DNA of 64,000 nt. Source: Peptoniphilus mikwangii. GTDB taxonomy: Bacteria; Bacillota; Clostridia; Tissierellales; Peptoniphilaceae. The stretch is from NCBI RefSeq assembly GCF_000468535.1, contig NZ_AUQY01000002.1:598888-662887 (forward strand), written 5' to 3'. Of this stretch, positions 1-7,583 are shown one piece after another. Every line of letters begins with the position of its first letter. Position 1 is the stretch's first letter. The position numbers and the translations under genes are program-made. The notes under the pieces were generated by a model that searched no databases, was not told where the DNA came from, and was given only the letters and a program-made list of their open reading frames with translations.

Positions 1-851
1 TCTCCATTTAATATCCTTATTGCAATTTTAGCTGCCTGAGCGCCCTGACTTTCATAATTTATTCCCTCACTCATAAGCAATCCGCTCTTTACTTGTCCTT
101 CCTCTGATGACAGGCTTGGTATATTATTTTTTAAAAGCTGCTCCGATAAAATCGGAACTGCACTTGCAACCGTATTATCTGTTATTGCAAACAGTGCATC
201 AATATTATTTGACATAAATGCTATTGATGCGGGAATGTCATTTACTGTATTTATGCCGACCTTTACCAGAAAAATATTTTTTTCCTTTAATACACTTTCA
301 AGCTTTTCAACCTGAACCTGTGAATTTTGTTCTGATGTGTTGTATATTACTCCAAAAGTTTTTATATTCGGGTATATTTTTAAAAATTCTTCAATTTGCA
401 TTTTCGGATTTACATAGTCGGAAACTCCGGTTATATTTGCATCCGGACTTTCTATTGAATTAACTATTCCCGCTCCGACAGGGTCTGTTACCGCACTAAA
501 TACTACAGGAATATCCCTTACTACATTTTTTGTTGCTTGTGCTGCAGGAGTCGCTATTGCATAAATCAAATCAACTTTTTTAGAAAGCATTTCTTGAGCC
601 AATGTTGTTGTCAAAGACATATCTCCATTCGCACTTTTTTCTATTATTTCCACATCTACATCATTTTTTTTAAGTTCTTCAATAAACCCATTTTTTGCTG
701 CATCTAATGAAATATGATCCACATATTTTATGATTCCTATTGTATATTTTTTTGAGTCTGAAGTTTCTTTTTCAATTCCCTTTGAACTGTTTTTCCCATT
801 ACAACCTATAAGTAACAAACTTATTAATAATAAAACTACTATCTTTTTCAT
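1..851 (-). CDS. TrpX-like ABC transporter substrate-binding lipoprotein (3' end outside window)
   Basis: The first 283 codons are present and the gene runs off the left edge. The protein starts with a short lipoprotein signal peptide (hydrophobic stretch ending LLIGC, Cys about residue 17), followed by a type I periplasmic-binding fold of the ABC_sub_bind/TrpX family, with the usual 'YTIGIIKYVDH' first strand and 'IPVVFSAVTDPVGAG' segment. It would be anchored outside the membrane and deliver a small solute, probably an amino acid, to a permease/ATPase pair expected just outside the window. A T-box leader lies upstream, which points to an amino acid substrate. The start ATG is preceded by GGAGGGAAGAA. 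Family assignment is secure; the exact substrate is not. Confidence 0.85.
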   Translation of the reverse strand, partial: MKKIVVLLLISLLLIGCNGKNSSKGIEKETSDSKKYTIGIIKYVDHISLDAAKNGFIEELKKNDVDVEIIEKSANGDMSLTTTLAQEMLSKKVDLIYAIATPAAQATKNVVRDIPVVFSAVTDPVGAGIVNSIESPDANITGVSDYVNPKMQIEEFLKIYPNIKTFGVIYNTSEQNSQVQVEKLESVLKEKNIFLVKVGINTVNDIPASIAFMSNNIDALFAITDNTVASAVPILSEQLLKNNIPSLSSEEGQVKSGLLMSEGINYESQGAQAAKIAIRILNG

Positions 852-889
852 TTCTTCCCTCCTGATTTTAAAAGCATTTTTCACTCAAA

Positions 890-922
890 TAAAAAAGTCC
901 TCCGCCCATATAGGACGAAGGA
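890..922 (-). terminator. T-box leader terminator
   Basis: On the minus strand a 10-bp stem (TCCTTCGTCC with GGGCGGAGGA, loop TATAT) is followed directly by CTTTTTT. It lies just 3' of the T-box sequence, so it is the conditional terminator of the riboswitch and not a simple end-of-gene signal. Confidence 0.9.
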
Positions 923-1132
923 TCGTGGTACCACCTATTTTCATAATCAAAAGATTATCTCTCAAAGTCATATAACTTATATCCCATGATAACGGAGGCC
1001 ACCGTAACAGTCTACTGAAATTCTACTGTTAAGCTTTAGAGTGAATATTATATGTATTCCTTTATATCGGCTTTCACCTTCCCCGATTCTCTAAAATAAA
1101 TTCCTACATTTTTCTCTCTGTCATTGCTTTTA
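890..1132 (-). promoter_or_regulatory. T-box riboswitch controlling the TrpX-like gene
   Basis: The conserved T-box core GGTGGTACCACG is at 924-935, directly upstream of the terminator, and stem I features (GAGAGAA near the 5' end, GGTGAAAGCC at the stem I apex) are recognisable. T-boxes sense uncharged tRNA through a specifier codon in stem I. Two specifier candidates can be read: TAC after the usual GAA (1054-1056, Tyr) or TTC followed by A and CTCT (1043-1045, Phe). No TGG (Trp) sits in a plausible position. The leader is therefore likely to respond to an aromatic amino acid other than Trp, but the codon cannot be fixed by eye. Confidence 0.9.
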
Positions 1133-1143
1133 TATTTTTTATC

Positions 1144-1172
1144 ATTTTAATGCTTTAAACCCATATTGTCAA
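1144..1172 (-). promoter_or_regulatory. sigma-A type promoter of the T-box transcript
   Basis: Minus strand TTGACA (1167-1172), 17-bp spacer, TAAAAT (1144-1149). Transcription would start near 1137, just before the T-box stem I. Confidence 0.75.
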
Positions 1173-1275
1173 CTACTGATTTTAAATAAATAAATTTATT
1201 TATGTTTAGTAATCTTATTAACGGGTAGATATTGCTTGTAAGGAACAATAATAAAATTTTCACAGGGGGTAATAT

Positions 1276-1692
1276 ATGAAAAATTTAGACAAATATTTAG
1301 CAAATCTTGCTGTAGGTAATATTAAACTACACAATTTACACTGGAATGTAACAGGCTTCACTTTTAAGGCTGTTCATGAATATTTAGAAACTCTATATGA
1401 TGATTTTTTTGAAAAATATGATGCTATTGCAGAATACCAAAAAATGAATGGGGTATATCCTAAGGCAAGTCTAAAAGAATATCTTGAAATTAGTGATATA
1501 GATGAACTTGAAAGCAAAGATGTAGATGCTAAATCTGCTGTTGAAGAAGCATTAAAGCTTTTAAAACACATTAGAGAACTTGCAGAAGTTATTTCTGACG
1601 AGTCTGATGATTTTGTTCTTTCAAATATGATGGAAGATCACATCACAGGTTACAATAAACAAATTTGGTTTATGGAAAGTATGCTTAAATAA
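1276..1692 (+). CDS. dps: Dps/ferritin-like DNA-protecting protein
   Basis: A 138-residue protein of the Dps family. The N-terminal helix carries the diagnostic 'KLHNLHWNVTGFTF' and, after about 12 residues, 'LYDDFFEKYDAIAE', which supply the His/Asp/Glu ligands of the inter-subunit ferroxidase site. Dps proteins form 12-subunit shells that oxidise Fe(II) with peroxide and store the iron, protecting DNA in the cytoplasm. The length is slightly short for the family (150-170), as in other clostridial members. A strong Shine-Dalgarno (AGGGGG) precedes the ATG. It is monocistronic, with its own terminator. It could equally be called a non-heme ferritin. Confidence 0.9.
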   Translation: MKNLDKYLANLAVGNIKLHNLHWNVTGFTFKAVHEYLETLYDDFFEKYDAIAEYQKMNGVYPKASLKEYLEISDIDELESKDVDAKSAVEEALKLLKHIRELAEVISDESDDFVLSNMMEDHITGYNKQIWFMESMLK

Positions 1693-1702
1693 TTTTATTT
1701 TT

Positions 1703-1733
1703 AAAGGGAAGGTCTTGACCTTCCCTTTTGTTA
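1703..1733. terminator. bidirectional terminator between dps and nadE
   Basis: A 12-bp near-perfect stem (AAAGGGAAGGTC / GACCTTCCCTTT) with A-rich and T-rich flanks sits between two convergent genes and can serve both. Confidence 0.9.
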
Positions 1734-1741
1734 TAATAATT

Positions 1742-2449
1742 TTATTTTTCGTATTTAACTGCAAATGCTCTTTTATGTTCTGAGTTTTTGTGCATTTTTT
1801 CTATTCTATCTGCAATTTCAGAATCTATTTTTTCTCCTCTGATGTGTGCATTTAATTCTCCATAACTGAATCCCATTTCATCCTCATCGGTTTGATTTTC
1901 CCAAAGCCCTGCCGACGGTTTTTTATCTATAATTTTTTCGGGTATGCCAAGTTCTCTTGCAAGATCAAATACTTCATCTTTTAAAAATCCCACAAGCGGC
2001 AATAAATCCACACCGCTATCACCAAATTTTGTATAATATCCTATATAAAATTCAGATGCATTTGATGAGCCGCACACCAAATATCCGAGATCTTGTGCAT
2101 AATAATAAAGTGTCAGCATTCTAAGCCTTGGCTTTATATTTGAACGTGCCATTCTGTTCGAACTGAAGAATGAACTTTCAAGATATGTTTTATATGTGTC
2201 CGTCAAATCCACTTTTTGAATTTTTAAATCAAGCGCCTCCGCAATAAGTCTTGCATCCTCTTCATCTTCATAGGCACTTTCACATGGCATTATAATTCCA
2301 AGCGATGTATCCGGAAATGCAAGTTTACTTACCGCCGCTATTACAGCAGAGTCTATTCCACCGCTCATTCCAAATATAAGTCCCTTTGCTCCTGCTTTTT
2401 CTACATTTTCCCTAAGCCATAGTACAAGTTTTTCTATTTCTCTTTTCAT
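1742..2449 (-). CDS. nadE: ammonia-dependent NAD+ synthetase
   Basis: A 235-residue adenine nucleotide alpha-hydrolase superfamily enzyme that converts deamido-NAD, ATP and ammonia to NAD+. The PP-loop SGGIDS is at residues 29-34. Later signatures include 'GSSNASEFYIGYYTKFGDSGVDLLPL' and 'KKPSAGLWENQTDEDEMGFSY', both typical of NadE. There is no glutaminase domain, so ammonia must be free or supplied by a partner. The ATG at 2449 is preferred over a longer frame starting at 2482, because GAGGG lies 6 nt before it and the longer frame would overlap the upstream gene. It is the last gene of the hflX-yigZ-nadE unit. Confidence 0.92.
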   Translation of the reverse strand: MKREIEKLVLWLRENVEKAGAKGLIFGMSGGIDSAVIAAVSKLAFPDTSLGIIMPCESAYEDEEDARLIAEALDLKIQKVDLTDTYKTYLESSFFSSNRMARSNIKPRLRMLTLYYYAQDLGYLVCGSSNASEFYIGYYTKFGDSGVDLLPLVGFLKDEVFDLARELGIPEKIIDKKPSAGLWENQTDEDEMGFSYGELNAHIRGEKIDSEIADRIEKMHKNSEHKRAFAVKYEK

Positions 2450-2459
2450 TTTAATCCCT

Positions 2460-3095
2460 CTAATATAGTATTCTTCCGTCATTAAATGGTAATTTTTCTA
2501 TTCCGAGTTTTTTTATTTCTATTGTAGCCGATGTTTCATTTATGAGATCTTCTATTATTTTATTGTCGTTCAAATCACGATGCAATATTATTTTAACCTT
2601 GTCAGTATAATCCTCATTTAAAACCTTGTATCCGTTTTTTATCAGATAATTTGTTATTCCTCCATGAAAAGTATAATCATATTTCAATGACAACTTTTCA
2701 TATTCTCTCATCTCAACTACAAGTGATGAATCAACTGAGATTTTTGCTCCCTTTGTATATGCACGAACAAGTCCTCCCGCTCCAAGCAGTATTCCTCCAA
2801 AATATCTTGTTACCACAACTAATACATTTGTAACATCTTCTTTTTTTAATACTTCAAGCATTGGGATACCTGCCGTTCCTGACGGCTCCCCATCATCATT
2901 GTATCTCTGTATAAGTTTATTTTCACCGATTATATACGCACTGCAATTATGTGTTGCATCTCTATGAATTTTTTTAATCTCTTCAATTTTCTTTACGGCT
3001 TCTTCCTCACTTTTAACTCTAAATCCGTAACCTATAAATTTGGATTTTTTTTCTATAAATTCATCTGTTCCGTCTCTATAAAATGTTTTATACAT
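2460..3095 (-). CDS. yigZ: YigZ/IMPACT family protein
   Basis: A 211-residue protein of the YigZ (UPF0029/IMPACT) family. The N-terminal domain shows the family signature 'KKSKFIGYGFRV' and then 'DATHNCSAYIIG...QRYNDDGEPSGTAGIPMLEVL', followed by 'VTRYFGGILLGAGGLVRAYTKGA'. The C-terminal ferredoxin-like domain resembles the EF-G C-terminus. The family is cytoplasmic and related to the eukaryotic translation regulator IMPACT, but the bacterial role is not well defined. It overlaps the upstream hflX by 8 bp and lies 10 nt before nadE, so the three are probably cotranscribed. Confidence 0.9.
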   Translation of the reverse strand: MYKTFYRDGTDEFIEKKSKFIGYGFRVKSEEEAVKKIEEIKKIHRDATHNCSAYIIGENKLIQRYNDDGEPSGTAGIPMLEVLKKEDVTNVLVVVTRYFGGILLGAGGLVRAYTKGAKISVDSSLVVEMREYEKLSLKYDYTFHGGITNYLIKNGYKVLNEDYTDKVKIILHRDLNDNKIIEDLINETSATIEIKKLGIEKLPFNDGRILY

Positions 3096-4389
3096 AATCT
3101 ACCACAAACTTTTTATATTTATTATATTCTTCAATAGTCAAAATGACCTTAAAAGAAACTCCCTCATTTAAATACTCCAGTTCTTCACACTTATGATTAT
3201 CAAGTATCTCCGAAAGTACAACTGAATTTTTGTAATCTATCAACATTTTTACATGCTTAAATTTCTCCGGAAGATTTTCTTCAATAAATTTAAGAAGCTT
3301 ATCCATATCATCATCAAATTTTGCAGAAATATATAATCTCTTATCTGTATACTTAGGATTGATTAATATATCCGAGCCTTCAAGCTTATCCATTTTATTG
3401 AATACCGTTATAACCTTATCGCCGTCAATTTTTAAATCTTTCAGGATATTCATTGTAGTTTCGTATTGAATTTCCAAATCATCACTTGATGCATCTATAA
3501 CATGCAAAATTAAATCTGAATATTTAATCTCTTCAAGAGTTGATTTAAAAGCTTCTATAAGTTTAGTCGGAAGCTTTGATACAAAACCTACAGTATCAGA
3601 CAATATAAATTCAATTCCGTTTGGAAGCTTTGCTCTTCTTGAATTCGGATCAAGTGTTGCAAATAACATATCCTCAACGTATACATCCTTTGAATCCGAT
3701 ACTTTTAATCTATTTAATATTGTAGATTTTCCCGCATTTGTATAACCCACAAGAGAAACTGTTGATATTCGATTTTCAAGTCTTTTACTTCTCATTGTAT
3801 CTCTTGTCTTTTCAGATTTTTTCAGTTTTGCCTTTATAGTTTCGATTTCACGAAGCAATCTTCTTCTATCTGTTTCTATTATCTGCTCTCCCGGTCCACG
3901 AGTTCCTATTCCTCCGCCGGTTCTTGACCATCCTTGTATTCCTATGAGCCTTGGAAGCTGATAATTTAATTGCGCAAGCTGAACTTGAAGTTTTCCTTCA
4001 TATGTTGAAGCTCTAAGTGCAAAAATATCAAGTATTAAATTTGTCCTGTCTAAGACCTTTACCTTTTTATTAAAAAAGTCACAGCCCTTATTAAAAGCAT
4101 CTTCCAAATTTCTAAGCTGTACTCCCGACAGCTCATCATTAAATACAACCGCATTAGCTTCAAGTTTAGGTATCATATCATTAATTTCATTTACTTTACC
4201 TGAGCCTACAAGATATTTTGGAGAAAATTTGTCTATATTTTGAGTTACTACTCCTACAACCTCCGCTCCATCAGCTTTTACAAGCTCCTCCAATTCGCGA
4301 ATAGATGTCTCAAGACTATTTGGATATGCTCCTATATCAGTACCGACTATTATTACTCTTTCCTTTTCTTTATCTTTTATATTTTCCAT
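3088..4389 (-). CDS. hflX: ribosome-associated GTPase HflX
   Basis: A 433-residue GTPase. The N-terminal HflX domain has 'YLVGSGKVNEI', 'FNDELSGVQLRNLE' and 'LDRTNLILDIFALRA'. The glycine-rich 'GGGIGTRGPGE' linker precedes the G domain with G1 'GYTNAGKST' (around residue 220), G3 'DTVGF' and G4 'NKMD'. HflX binds the 50S subunit and splits stalled or heat-damaged ribosomes. It is the first gene of the hflX-yigZ-nadE unit. No Shine-Dalgarno is seen; a TATAAT box ends only 6 nt before the ATG, so the mRNA may be leaderless. No other in-frame start would leave the conserved N-terminus intact. Confidence 0.95.
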   Translation of the reverse strand: MENIKDKEKERVIIVGTDIGAYPNSLETSIRELEELVKADGAEVVGVVTQNIDKFSPKYLVGSGKVNEINDMIPKLEANAVVFNDELSGVQLRNLEDAFNKGCDFFNKKVKVLDRTNLILDIFALRASTYEGKLQVQLAQLNYQLPRLIGIQGWSRTGGGIGTRGPGEQIIETDRRRLLREIETIKAKLKKSEKTRDTMRSKRLENRISTVSLVGYTNAGKSTILNRLKVSDSKDVYVEDMLFATLDPNSRRAKLPNGIEFILSDTVGFVSKLPTKLIEAFKSTLEEIKYSDLILHVIDASSDDLEIQYETTMNILKDLKIDGDKVITVFNKMDKLEGSDILINPKYTDKRLYISAKFDDDMDKLLKFIEENLPEKFKHVKMLIDYKNSVVLSEILDNHKCEELEYLNEGVSFKVILTIEEYNKYKKFVVDYV

Positions 4390-4395
4390 AACTAT

Positions 4396-4401
4396 ATTAT
4401 A
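4396..4401 (-). promoter_or_regulatory. -10 box of the hflX promoter (leaderless arrangement)
   Basis: TATAAT on the minus strand ends six bases before the hflX ATG, which places the expected start of transcription on or next to the start codon. The -35 region is weak. Confidence 0.5.
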
Positions 4402-4482
4402 TACTAAAACCTGATATTTTAAATATTACATTTATTTTAAAAGCTTAGATATTAAAAAATAGTAATTAAAAACATTAAATGA

Positions 4483-4488
4483 TATAAT
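4483..4488 (+). promoter_or_regulatory. -10 box of the penicillin-binding protein gene
   Basis: TATAAT on the plus strand. The predicted transcription start (about 4495) is downstream of the first ATG at 4493, which argues that the ATG at 4505 is the real start. The -35 match is poor. Confidence 0.45.
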
Positions 4489-4504
4489 AAGAATGGAGGT
4501 ATTT

Positions 4505-7354
4505 ATGGAAAAATTTAAATCTCTTGATAAAAAAAATAAATTAAAATTACTCTTATATTCAATTTTAATTTTGATTTCTTTTTTTGTTACTCTTATAAGC
4601 GTGACAATTTTAGATATTTTAAATGATGTTCCAAAAATGGATCTTAATAATCTTTCAAACAGCTTTAACCAAACTTCAAGCATTTATGATGAAAACGGAA
4701 AGCTACTTGAAAAAATTGAATCCTTAGAATACAGAACTATTGTCCCTATTGAAAAAGTTCCTAAACATATAAAAGATGCTTTTATTTCTATAGAAGATGA
4801 AAGATTTTATAAACACATCGGAATTGATTTTCAAGGTATTGCAAGTGCATTTATCGATAATATCAAAGCCGGAAAAATTGTAAGAGGCGGCTCTACAATA
4901 ACCCAACAGCTTGTCAAAAATGTATATCTTTCAAATGTAAAGACTATAAACAGAAAAGTACAAGAAGCCTACCTTGCAATAGGTGTTGATAAAAAACTTT
5001 TAAAAGACGAAATACTTGAAGCATACTTAAACAGAATTAATTTAGGTCAAGGTTCTTACGGAGTTGAGGCTGCAGCTCAAACATATTTTTCTAAAGATGT
5101 ATGGGATTTAAACTTGTCTCAAAGTGCTCTAATTGCAGGCATTACAAAATCTCCCGTTGAATATCCTCCATTTAAGAGAATACCTAAAGATTCCTATAAA
5201 GATGGTGAACTTATAGGAACAATGGATATAAACGGAGAACAAATGTATCTTGTACTAAATCCAAAAGCATTTGAAAGACAAAAAACAGTCCTTAAAAAAA
5301 TGTATTCTCTCGGTTGCATAACCGAAACCGAATACAATGATGCATTGAAATTTGATATAGTGAGCTCTTTAAATCCGGGAATTAAAAAATATCACAGCAT
5401 GAGTAGCTATTCGACGGACTATATCAAATCCGAAGCTGCAAAACTTCTTTCAAAATATTATAGTGTTTCTCAAGATGAAGCAGAACATAAATTATTTACA
5501 GGCGGATATAGTATATACTCCTCAATTGACGAAAATATACAACACGATTTGGAAAATATATATGTGAATTTTAAAGACTATTTAAATTCAAATACAAATT
5601 CAAATCACGGTGCAAAGGCTTTATCATTTACTCTTGACGGAACTGATAATATACTCGATGCAAATGGAAATATAGTTTATTTTCAAAGATATAATTTTTT
5701 TGATGAAGAGTTTAATTTTAAAATAGACAAGGAAAACTACAATATAAATTCAAAAGGAGACTTATCAATTACAAATTCTCTATTTAATACTGCAAGTAAT
5801 AAATTGGATATAATTGATATCTACGAGATAAACTCAGATGAAAATTTACAAACCTACAACATAGGTTTTTTGAATATACCAAGAGATGTGTATGAAGAAA
5901 AAACCGATTATATAATCATAAGCAGCGGTTTTTTAAAAAACAAATCTGATTTTTATAAAATTGATGCAAATAATAATCTCATTATCTCAAAGGAATATTA
6001 CTCATACGAAAGTATTCCTACTCTTCAACCTCAATCAAGTGCAATAATTCTTGATAATGAAAGCGGTTATGTAAAAGCAATTGTTGGCGGCCTTGATGTG
6101 AACAGTAAAAACTTAAAAATTTATAATAGGGCTACTAATTCAGTTCGTTCTCCGGGTTCTTTAATAAAACCTGTAGTTTATTTAACTGCTCTTGAAAATG
6201 GATATACATTGGGTTCTGTAAAAGATGATGTGCCGATTTATATAGACGGAAATATGTGGCCATCTAATGACTATCCGGGTTTTGGCGGACTTTTGACATT
6301 AAGACTTGCATTGGAAAATAACTCAAATGTAATTCCGGTTGAATTTTTACAAGAAATGGGACTTGATAAAATGAAAGATACCCTAAAAAAATTCGGAATT
6401 ATAAATTCGGCTAATGCTTCTAAAGATAATTTCATATCTCTTTCTGAAAATAAATACAAGTCAGATGAAAATTTAGATTCTCTTGCTCTCGGAAATATGC
6501 AAAGAGGTATTACAAATATTGATGCCGCACAAATATACAGAACTATTGCAACGGGCGGAGATACAAAAGATGTCAGCTCGGTAATCAAAATAGAAGATGC
6601 CAATGGAACTACAATAATTAACAACTCCACAAAAAAAACAGAAAAATCCTTTGACTCTACAAATTGCTACTTACTTACCGATGCACTTAGGACTAATGTA
6701 ACAAGAGGTATTGCAAAGGGAGCCGGAACTTTGAAACTTGATATAGCCGGCGAAATCGGATTAAATAAATTTAATTCCGACTTATGGTTTACAGGATATA
6801 GTCCAAAATATACAATATCAACTTGGATTGGATGCGACTCTCCTAAAATAGAGCTTGATGCGGATTCAAAACTTATATTAAATTTATTTAAGCAAATTTC
6901 TCAAGATGTGAATCAGAACCTGCCTACTACAAAATTTGTAAAGCCTGATAATATCGTCGAAAAATATATATGTCAAAAAAGTGGAAATCTCGGTACAAAA
7001 TTATGTGAAGAAGTTGATGCCGGATATATTGAAAAATATAAATCAGGAACCGAACCGACAAAATATTGTGATCAACACATAAAACTTTTAATTTGCAATA
7101 AGAGTAATCGTCTTGCAAGTGAATATTGTCCAAAAGAAGATGTGGAATATAAAATATTTTTTGAAAGACAACCCGCATACATCGCTTCGGAACATGGGGG
7201 TATATATCCTGATGACTATGAATATGTTCCAAAACTTTATTGTAACTACCATGACGAAGATTGGTATAATAAAAACAAAGAAAAGAAAAAAACTAAAAAA
7301 CAGCAAAAGACAACAAAGGACAAATCTTCAAAATCTTCGTCTAAGAAAGGATAA
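4505..7354 (+). CDS. class A penicillin-binding protein with degenerate transpeptidase motifs
   Basis: A 949-residue bitopic membrane enzyme. One N-terminal transmembrane segment is followed by a GT51 glycosyltransferase domain with the catalytic Glu97 in 'EDERFYKHIG' and 'GGSTITQQLVKN', so lipid II polymerisation should be intact. The transpeptidase domain keeps the active-site tetrad S552-L-I-K, but the SxN box reads N606-S-N and the KTG box reads E750-I-G in the otherwise well-aligned 'AGEIGLNKFNSDLWFTGYSP'. Cross-linking activity is therefore doubtful. The C-terminus has two Cys-paired repeats (CxKSGxLGTKLC-like), followed by a Lys/Ser-rich tail. GGAGG supports the start at 4505; an ATG at 4493 contains that motif and is rejected. 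Confidence 0.93.
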   Translation: MEKFKSLDKKNKLKLLLYSILILISFFVTLISVTILDILNDVPKMDLNNLSNSFNQTSSIYDENGKLLEKIESLEYRTIVPIEKVPKHIKDAFISIEDERFYKHIGIDFQGIASAFIDNIKAGKIVRGGSTITQQLVKNVYLSNVKTINRKVQEAYLAIGVDKKLLKDEILEAYLNRINLGQGSYGVEAAAQTYFSKDVWDLNLSQSALIAGITKSPVEYPPFKRIPKDSYKDGELIGTMDINGEQMYLVLNPKAFERQKTVLKKMYSLGCITETEYNDALKFDIVSSLNPGIKKYHSMSSYSTDYIKSEAAKLLSKYYSVSQDEAEHKLFTGGYSIYSSIDENIQHDLENIYVNFKDYLNSNTNSNHGAKALSFTLDGTDNILDANGNIVYFQRYNFFDEEFNFKIDKENYNINSKGDLSITNSLFNTASNKLDIIDIYEINSDENLQTYNIGFLNIPRDVYEEKTDYIIISSGFLKNKSDFYKIDANNNLIISKEYYSYESIPTLQPQSSAIILDNESGYVKAIVGGLDVNSKNLKIYNRATNSVRSPGSLIKPVVYLTALENGYTLGSVKDDVPIYIDGNMWPSNDYPGFGGLLTLRLALENNSNVIPVEFLQEMGLDKMKDTLKKFGIINSANASKDNFISLSENKYKSDENLDSLALGNMQRGITNIDAAQIYRTIATGGDTKDVSSVIKIEDANGTTIINNSTKKTEKSFDSTNCYLLTDALRTNVTRGIAKGAGTLKLDIAGEIGLNKFNSDLWFTGYSPKYTISTWIGCDSPKIELDADSKLILNLFKQISQDVNQNLPTTKFVKPDNIVEKYICQKSGNLGTKLCEEVDAGYIEKYKSGTEPTKYCDQHIKLLICNKSNRLASEYCPKEDVEYKIFFERQPAYIASEHGGIYPDDYEYVPKLYCNYHDEDWYNKNKEKKKTKKQQKTTKDKSSKSSSKKG

Positions 7355-7357
7355 GAT

Positions 7358-7513
7358 ATGATAAAAAAATTTATATATAAAACAGCCTCAAAGGCTATAA
7401 AAAACAAAATTAAAAATATGGACAATAAAAATAAAAGGAAGTTAAATCCAAAGCACATTGCAAGAATTATATTCTTAGCATCAAGAATATCTCAAAGAAA
7501 TAAAAATAAATAA
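7358..7513 (+). CDS. small basic hypothetical protein (51 aa)
   Basis: An intact ORF begins 3 nt after the PBP stop codon and is preceded by AAAGGATAAG, a plausible ribosome binding site. The product is about one third Lys/Arg, with few acidic residues and a short hydrophobic patch (ARIIFLAS) near the C-terminus. It ends just before a strong terminator, so it would be cotranscribed with the PBP gene. I do not recognise a family. The Lys/Arg/Asn/Ile content could also arise by chance in AT-rich DNA, so this is a candidate only. Confidence 0.4.
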   Translation: MIKKFIYKTASKAIKNKIKNMDNKNKRKLNPKHIARIIFLASRISQRNKNK

Positions 7514-7517
7514 AAAA

Positions 7518-7558
7518 GACCCTTCTTATCAAGTAATTTGATCAAGAAGGGTTCTTTT
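7518..7558. terminator. bidirectional terminator
   Basis: A long stem (GACCCTTCTT / AAGAAGGGTTC, with a further ATCAA/TTGAT pairing inside) is followed by CTTTT on the plus strand and by CTTTTTT on the minus strand. It separates the PBP unit from the convergent carboxyltransferase gene. Confidence 0.9.
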
Positions 7559-7583
7559 AATAGAGAATATTAAACTGAATAAT

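Noticed and set aside
218-463. Plus-strand open frames opposite the TrpX-like gene
   Set aside because: The minus-strand frame encodes a clear lipoprotein; the plus-strand frames are shadows without ribosome sites.
4493-4504. Upstream ATG for the PBP gene
   Set aside because: It contains the Shine-Dalgarno sequence of the better start and lies at or before the predicted transcription start.
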